10,347 bases of DNA from Candidatus Omnitrophota bacterium (lineage in GTDB: Bacteria; Omnitrophota; Koll11; Aquiviventales; Aquiviventaceae), in contig JACPXS010000004.1 of NCBI GenBank assembly GCA_016196415.1, forward strand, positions 1-10,347, given 5' to 3'. The notes beneath the pieces are model-generated. The model was not told where the DNA came from and made no database searches. It was given only the letters and a program-made list of their open reading frames with translations. The translations under genes were made by a program, and so were the position numbers. Below are positions 6,525-10,347 of this stretch, piece after piece (position 1 is the stretch's first letter; every line of letters begins with the position of its first letter).

Positions 6525-7763
6525 TTATGCGGCCTTCGCCTGCGCAACAGCGCTGAGCTCGCGAAGGGCATGGCGCCCTTCATAGACCTTCTCCATGGCC
6601 CGGACGACGTCCGCCATATCGTCGAGGGTGGCCGGCGGGCGCACCACGTTGGTCCAGAGCGTCCGACGGCAGAGAGCCTCCGCCGTCGGGAGCATCAGGT
6701 CACGGTAATTGGGAACGGCGCGCTCTTGGAACAGGCGGTTTCGATACAGCGGATGAGGGTAGCCCAGCGTCAACGGAATCCCTTCTTCGAGGAGCGCGCG
6801 CTGAAAGAGCTCTCGGGGCACTCCCACCATGTCCTCATCATAGAGCAGCGAGTACACGTGATAGATATGCCGGACGTCCGGCTCCCGATGCGGTGTCGTC
6901 AGCCCTGGAACGCGCAGGTGGGCATTCAGATACTCTCCATTGGCGATCCGCTGCTCGGTCCAGGCATCCAACTGGCTCAGCTGCGCGATCCCGATGGCGG
7001 CTTCCAGCTCCGTCATCCGATAGTTCCAGCCCAAGATCGTGGACGCGTAGGAACGCGGAGCACCGGCGACGTAGCACTCGCCGTGGTTGCGGACCAGGCG
7101 GCATCGCTGCGCCACCTCCTCCTGATCGGTCACCACCATCCCGCCCTCGCCCGTCACCATATTCTTGGTCTGAACAAAACTGAACGTGCCCGCATCACCC
7201 ATGGTGCCGGCCAATCGCCCTTGGAAGCGGGCGCCGATGGCCTGGGCCGTATCTTCGATCAGGGCAATGCCGCGGCGCTTGGCCAATGCCAGGATCGCAT
7301 CCATCCGGCACATGTTGCCTAGGAGGTGCACGACGATGATCGCCTTCGTGCGGGGGGTGAAGGCGGCTTCGAGCGTCGCCGGCGTCACACAGAATGTCCT
7401 CGGATCGACATCCGCAAACACGGGAATCGCATGCTGGTGAAGGACCGCGGTGGATGTGGCCGTAAACGTGTAGCATGGCACGATCACCTCATCCCCCGGC
7501 CCGATCCCCAGCGCCGCGATGGCGAGGTGGAGTGCGGCGGTCCCACTGTTGACCGCAATAGCGTACCGGCTGCCGCAGGCCGCCGTAAACTTGCGCTCAA
7601 ACGCCTGGACCTTCGGCCCGCCAAGGAAATCGAATGGAAATCCGGACAACACGCCCGAGTCCAACACCTCCAGGACCGCCCGCCGTTCCCGCTCGCCGAT
7701 CGGATGGGGAGGAAACGGCGTGCGCCGCACAGGAGTCCCGCCGAGAATAGCCAGTTCGCTCAT
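6525..7763 (-). CDS. DegT/DnrJ/EryC1/StrS family PLP-dependent sugar aminotransferase
   Basis: The product has 412 residues, a fold-type I aminotransferase. The PLP Schiff-base lysine is Lys200 in TFSFVQTKNMVTGEGG. Asp171 in EDTAQAIGA should contact the pyridine nitrogen, and VNSGTAALHLA at 71-81 is the phosphate-side loop. NYRMTELEAAIG is the usual family segment near the active site. The N-terminal LAILGGTPVRR opening resembles 3-amino-5-hydroxybenzoate synthase and scyllo-inosose aminotransferases more than the LegC/PseC sequences I recall, so it may aminate a ketone made by the neighbouring Gfo/Idh oxidoreductase (inference). A LegC-like role cannot be excluded. The start at 7763 is fixed by the conserved opening. 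Its Shine-Dalgarno sequence and the AT of its ATG lie in the outer arm of the inverted repeat at 7762-7852. It is followed after 1 nt by neuA. Confidence 0.93.
   Translation of the reverse strand: MSELAILGGTPVRRTPFPPHPIGERERRAVLEVLDSGVLSGFPFDFLGGPKVQAFERKFTAACGSRYAIAVNSGTAALHLAIAALGIGPGDEVIVPCYTFTATSTAVLHQHAIPVFADVDPRTFCVTPATLEAAFTPRTKAIIVVHLLGNMCRMDAILALAKRRGIALIEDTAQAIGARFQGRLAGTMGDAGTFSFVQTKNMVTGEGGMVVTDQEEVAQRCRLVRNHGECYVAGAPRSYASTILGWNYRMTELEAAIGIAQLSQLDAWTEQRIANGEYLNAHLRVPGLTTPHREPDVRHIYHVYSLLYDEDMVGVPRELFQRALLEEGIPLTLGYPHPLYRNRLFQERAVPNYRDLMLPTAEALCRRTLWTNVVRPPATLDDMADVVRAMEKVYEGRHALRELSAVAQAKAA
6533..6538 (-). promoter_or_regulatory. Shine-Dalgarno CGAAGG supporting the neuA start
   Basis: CGAAGG on the minus strand ends 9 nt before the ATG at 6523 and lies in the last codons of the aminotransferase gene. 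It supports the 252-residue form of NeuA over the longer open frame beginning at 6583. Confidence 0.5.
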
Positions 7764-7852
7764 CCCCCCACCTGTCTGCCGCCCACAGGGCGGCTGGAGC
7801 GACCGATCGGGTATACGGGCTGCCTGCGGCAGCCCGAGACAGGTGGGGGGAT
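7762..7852. repeat. Nested inverted repeat: 16-bp arms enclosing two hairpins
   Basis: Perfect 16-bp arms lie at 7762-7777 and 7837-7852 (plus-strand left arm atccccccacctgtct). Directly inside each arm is a perfect hairpin. The left one is a 7-bp stem (gccgccc at 7778-7784, gggcggc at 7788-7794) with a 3-nt loop. The right one is a 9-bp stem (cgggctgcc at 7816-7824, ggcagcccg at 7828-7836) with a 3-nt loop. The middle contains the palindrome ccgatcgg at 7803-7810, close to the centre of symmetry. The element is therefore two head-to-head copies of the unit arm plus hairpin, and could fold as a multi-branched structure in DNA or RNA. It fills most of the operon's only sizeable spacer and overlaps the translation start of the aminotransferase gene. 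It could be a BIME/REP-like or MITE-like repeat, or a regulatory RNA structure. No T-run follows, so it is not a classical terminator. Confidence 0.9.
7764..7773 (-). promoter_or_regulatory. Ribosome binding site of the aminotransferase gene, inside a repeat arm
   Basis: On the minus strand AGGTGGGGGG directly precedes the ATG at 7763. AGGTGG is a good Shine-Dalgarno core but sits only 4 nt from the start codon. All ten bases belong to the outer arm of the inverted repeat, whose partner arm carries the complementary CCCCCCACCT. If the arms pair in the mRNA, the ribosome binding site and part of the start codon are hidden, so expression of this gene and possibly the neu genes could depend on the fold. 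The pairing is visible; the regulatory effect is inference. Confidence 0.6.
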
Positions 7853-7865
7853 CATCGTCGCGCCG

Positions 7866-8849
7866 CTATCGAATGGGAATCGCCAGGTGCCGATCTTCAA
7901 CGGATAACGGCAGCTCCACGCGCTGACCCGTGGCTGAAGACCTGAGGAAGGCGGCCACCAGCTCAACCGCTTTGAATCCTTCGCGGCCGCTGCAGCGAGG
8001 GGTTCCTCCCTCGTCAAGACAGCGGACGAGATCTTCGACTGCCGTGATCATGCGCCGGCTGTCTTCCCCGTCCCACAAACGCACCGGCGCGCCCAGCTCT
8101 CGATAGCCTGCGTACCGCGGGCTCGGTCCTGCAGTCCGGACGTCGACGCGAGAGCCGTTCTCACTCACGCGCAGCCGGGCATCGGTCCCCACCACATCGA
8201 TCTCATAGAGGAGTAGGGCTCTCCCGCACCCGAGGAGTTGCGAGCACACGCCTCCCTCCCACCCGATCATCCCGGAGAGCGTGGGATCCGCGTCACCCGA
8301 GTCATCCGGGGCGGCCCAGACCCACTCGGCCCCTCCCAGGAGGAAGCCCAAGGTGTCGAAGAGGTGGCTTCCGATGTTGGAGACGCCATGGCTGTACCAG
8401 GCGCTCACCCCGATGAGCCTGCCGAGCCGTCCGTCATCGATGACGCTCCGCGCCAGCTCGTAGGCTCGGTCCCAGCGTCGAATGTGATTGACGGCGATGA
8501 TCGGCTTGTCCTCCAACGCGAGGAGCTCCTCCGCCTCATGCAGCGTCACCGTCATCGGCTTCTCGCACCAGATGGCGCGCACCCCTGCGGCGGCCGCGGT
8601 TCGCACCGCCTCCGCATGAGCGTTGCTCGGCGTGCACACGCTCAGGATATCGACCGTCTCATGCGCAAGCAGCGCCTCGAGGCTCGGGTAGCGCTGGTGG
8701 ACGCGCCATCGTTCCGCCGCTTGCGCCAAGGCTGTTGGATTGAGATCGGCCAACGCGACCAGCTCCGTGCGAGGACACCCCGCATAGGCCGCCGCATGCA
8801 ACCCCCCGGCGAGCCCGCATCCGACAATCGCCGCCCGATACGCCCTCAT
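7866..8849 (-). CDS. Gfo/Idh/MocA family NAD(P)-dependent sugar oxidoreductase
   Basis: The product has 327 residues. The N-terminal Rossmann domain (about 1-120) has GCGLAGGLHA at 10-19, Asp35 at the end of the second strand (an acidic residue that favours NAD over NADP), CTPSNAHAE near 72-80 and the family signature EKP at 96-98 with catalytic-type Lys97. The C-terminal domain includes NIGSHLFDTL at 158-167, where His162 and Asp165 match the usual GxHxxD active-site segment. Members oxidise or reduce sugar hydroxyl/keto groups, including nucleotide sugars (WlbA-like) and inositols. With the DegT aminotransferase downstream it would form an oxidise-then-aminate pair, a known logic in amino-sugar pathways (inference). 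The start at 8849 has AGAGGGGG 7 nt upstream and overlaps the upstream stop in an ATGA. The TAG stop is followed by the inverted-repeat spacer. Confidence 0.91.
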   Translation of the reverse strand: MRAYRAAIVGCGLAGGLHAAAYAGCPRTELVALADLNPTALAQAAERWRVHQRYPSLEALLAHETVDILSVCTPSNAHAEAVRTAAAAGVRAIWCEKPMTVTLHEAEELLALEDKPIIAVNHIRRWDRAYELARSVIDDGRLGRLIGVSAWYSHGVSNIGSHLFDTLGFLLGGAEWVWAAPDDSGDADPTLSGMIGWEGGVCSQLLGCGRALLLYEIDVVGTDARLRVSENGSRVDVRTAGPSPRYAGYRELGAPVRLWDGEDSRRMITAVEDLVRCLDEGGTPRCSGREGFKAVELVAAFLRSSATGQRVELPLSVEDRHLAIPIR

Positions 8850-10347
8850 GCGAGCGCCCCCTCTTGAGCGACAACGGACGGTTGAGGCGCTTCATCGCGA
8901 CGCAACAGCTGGGAGATCGCTGCGCGCAGCCGCCCGACGACCTGTCCATCGAATCGCAGCCCGTGATGGCTCCGGATCTGTGCCAGCCGTTCAGGATCGA
9001 TCGTGTCAGTTCCGGCAAGGAGCGCGTCAATCCGTGTGAGGAGCTCATCGGGAGACCGGGTAACCAACCCGTACGGCGCGTAGGGGTGTTCGCGAAAACG
9101 GCTCTCATCAAAGTACAGGACCGGCTTACCGGCCATCAACGCTTCCAGCCCAACCGTGGAGGTGGCAATGCAGACCACCAAATCGAGCGCCGGCAAGAGG
9201 TCATAGAACGGCAGGTGCTCTTCAAGGATGGCGCGAGAACCGGCCTCGTCGATGCACTGGCGAAAGGCCGGATCAGCGAACTCATGGCCTTTCGGCCGCA
9301 CCACCACCACGACATCCGGGTACCGCGCGAGGACGCTCAAGGCGGTGCGGTAAAACCGCAAGGTCATCTCGCGCGTCAGGAAGAAATCCTCTTCGAACGA
9401 TGACGCAAACACGCCGACGAGACGAGAACGCTTCTTGAGTTCGGCGTACGGCTCAGGGATGACGCCGCGCTGCATCAGGCGATAGGTCCGGTCGAGCCCG
9501 TAGATCCCAGCCCCGATGAGGCACGTGCGCTGGCTGTAGCGCGTATTCCACTTCAGCAGCTCGTGGTGGAACGCCCCCGGAACGCAGAAGACATGAAACG
9601 TCTGATAGCTGTTCCCAAGATGAGGGAACGTATCATCGCCGTGCATGAAGCCGATCGTCCGCCCGCCGCGCTCGTCATGGAGGAGCGTCCGGATGATATG
9701 TTCGACGCTGTACTCGTCCCGCCCGATAAACACCTCGGTCTGGTGATGCATCTCGATGAGCTCGGCACGGATCAGGTTCTGGGCAACTGAGAGCGCGGCC
9801 CACACGAACGGTCCCCGGTCGCGTTGCTGAGGCTCGCTGAGAAGACACCGGAGGGCCCCTGCCCAGACGTCGCAGAGGATCCGCCGGAGGAAGTACGCCA
9901 GAGGGATCGGCAGACCACCGGATTCCACGAACGGGATGCCGTGCGATGTGAAATACTGACGGGTGTGCTCATCGCGGAGTCGGCCTCGGACAACGTGGAG
10001 GATCCGTTGAGGGGCGAGTTGGTCGTGATCGTAGAGGAAGGAATCATGGTAGGGCCGCTCCCAGTAGATGCCTTGTTCGAGGATATCGAAGCCAACCCGC
10101 CAGTACGAGGGCTCTGGGATGGATCTGACCAGTCCGCGCTGTGCCACGAACCGTCCGGCTAACACCGTCACGCCCCCCATGGCTAGCAGCGGTTCAACCA
10201 AGGCCTTCACAGCATTCGCGAGGCACGCAAGCTGGGGAATCGTGGCACCGTCCCAGGCCTGCTGGAGATCCTCCGGCACCCATGATCGCGGATCGTGATT
10301 GTCCTGGGGGAACAGGATGACGTGGTCGTCCCGGCGCTGAAGCTCCC
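8846..10347 (-). CDS. GT-B-like surface polysaccharide biosynthesis protein (5' end beyond the window)
   Basis: The frame is open to the right edge: 22 further protein-like residues (including LFPQDNHDPRSW) precede the first candidate start, a GTG at 10279 with no clear Shine-Dalgarno sequence. The gene is therefore read as 5'-truncated, with 499 residues visible. The C-terminal half resembles GT-B folds of capsule and surface-carbohydrate proteins. Counting from the GTG, it has VVVVVRPKGHE at 323-333 and STVGLEALMAGKPVLYFD at 374-391, a typical donor-site helix with the small-residue loop seen in CDP-glycerol- and KpsS/CapS-like proteins. A GFMHGDD segment lies at 210-216. No membrane segment is visible in this part. 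It is likely a glycosyltransferase or surface-carbohydrate assembly protein using the sugar made by this operon or another one; the donor and acceptor are not identifiable. It overlaps the oxidoreductase gene by 4 nt. Confidence 0.78.
   Translation of the reverse strand, partial: ELQRRDDHVILFPQDNHDPRSWVPEDLQQAWDGATIPQLACLANAVKALVEPLLAMGGVTVLAGRFVAQRGLVRSIPEPSYWRVGFDILEQGIYWERPYHDSFLYDHDQLAPQRILHVVRGRLRDEHTRQYFTSHGIPFVESGGLPIPLAYFLRRILCDVWAGALRCLLSEPQQRDRGPFVWAALSVAQNLIRAELIEMHHQTEVFIGRDEYSVEHIIRTLLHDERGGRTIGFMHGDDTFPHLGNSYQTFHVFCVPGAFHHELLKWNTRYSQRTCLIGAGIYGLDRTYRLMQRGVIPEPYAELKKRSRLVGVFASSFEEDFFLTREMTLRFYRTALSVLARYPDVVVVVRPKGHEFADPAFRQCIDEAGSRAILEEHLPFYDLLPALDLVVCIATSTVGLEALMAGKPVLYFDESRFREHPYAPYGLVTRSPDELLTRIDALLAGTDTIDPERLAQIRSHHGLRFDGQVVGRLRAAISQLLRRDEAPQPSVVAQEGALA
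8857..8864 (-). promoter_or_regulatory. Shine-Dalgarno AGAGGGGG of the oxidoreductase gene
   Basis: AGAGGGGG on the minus strand ends 7 nt before the ATG at 8849. It lies within the last codons of the upstream GT-B-like gene, so the oxidoreductase can be translated by re-initiation at the ATGA overlap or by direct ribosome entry. Confidence 0.55.

Noticed and set aside
6524..6583. Twenty-codon N-terminal extension of NeuA
   Set aside because: It falls within the aminotransferase coding end and precedes the conserved CTP-binding start; the ATG at 6523 has a suitable Shine-Dalgarno sequence.
7811..7816. Internal minus-strand promoter with a TATACC-like -10 box in the spacer
   Set aside because: There is no acceptable -35 box at 16-18 nt upstream, and the sequence forms part of the repeat linker.
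7762..7852. Rho-independent terminator between the oxidoreductase and aminotransferase genes
   Set aside because: Hairpins are strong but no T-run follows on either strand, and the element ends in the start codon of the next gene.
7326..7907. Plus-strand open frame (193 codons) crossing the aminotransferase start and the inverted repeat
   Set aside because: Its translation is low-complexity shadow sequence opposite the aminotransferase and repeat, with no motif and no ribosome binding site that I could support.
8864..9403. Plus-strand open frame (179 codons) opposite the GT-B-like gene
   Set aside because: Antisense to the donor-site motif region of a clear coding sequence; no domain visible.
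10277..10279. GTG at 10279 as the true start of the GT-B-like gene
   Set aside because: The frame stays open to the window edge with protein-like residues upstream, and no Shine-Dalgarno sequence precedes the GTG, so a 5'-truncated gene is more likely.
1..10347. CRISPR arrays, tRNA or rRNA genes, insertion sequences with transposase, toxin-antitoxin or defence genes
   Set aside because: None seen on either strand; the window is almost fully occupied by the glycan operon.

Overview
The window is a dense, single-strand block of surface-glycan genes. All ten genes read right to left on the minus strand. The DNA is GC-rich (by eye roughly 60-65%), every gene is bacterial in type, and there are no mobile genes, tRNAs or rRNAs. 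The set points to a bacterium, probably Gram-negative and possibly flagellated, that decorates a cell-surface protein or polysaccharide with a nonulosonic (sialic-acid-like) sugar. The sequence does not fix the phylum.

Layout in order of transcription: a GT-B-like surface-polysaccharide protein whose 5' end lies beyond the right edge (8846-10347); a Gfo/Idh/MocA NAD(P)-dependent oxidoreductase (7866-8849); a 102-bp spacer that is mostly one elaborate nested inverted repeat (7762-7852); a DegT/DnrJ/EryC1/StrS PLP aminotransferase (6525-7763); the nonulosonic acid core NeuA (5765-6523), NeuB (4720-5775) and NeuC (3560-4723); a sugar N-formyltransferase-like protein (2643-3563); a PIG-L/LmbE zinc deacetylase (1966-2646); a DUF115/MptE-like protein related to Maf flagellin glycosyltransferases (935-1969); and a radical SAM protein with a cobalamin-binding-type N-terminal region, running off the left edge (1-924).

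Junctions are extremely tight. Five are 4-nt ATGA/GTGA stop-start overlaps, one is an 11-nt overlap, and two are gaps of 1 and 10 nt. This indicates one co-transcribed, probably translationally coupled operon. The only real spacer lies before the aminotransferase gene. Its inverted repeat contains that gene's Shine-Dalgarno sequence and the first two bases of its ATG.

A working model (inference): NeuC hydrolyses and epimerises a nucleotide-linked HexNAc, NeuB condenses the product with phosphoenolpyruvate, and NeuA activates the nine-carbon acid with CMP. Synthase motifs suggest a legionaminic-acid-like rather than a Neu5Ac substrate. The oxidoreductase and aminotransferase could oxidise a hydroxyl and replace it with an amine. 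The deacetylase and formyltransferase could swap an N-acetyl for an N-formyl group. The DUF115 protein and/or the GT-B-like protein would transfer the sugar, and the radical SAM enzyme could make a further modification. No 4,6-dehydratase or N-acetyltransferase is visible, so the precursor must come from elsewhere.
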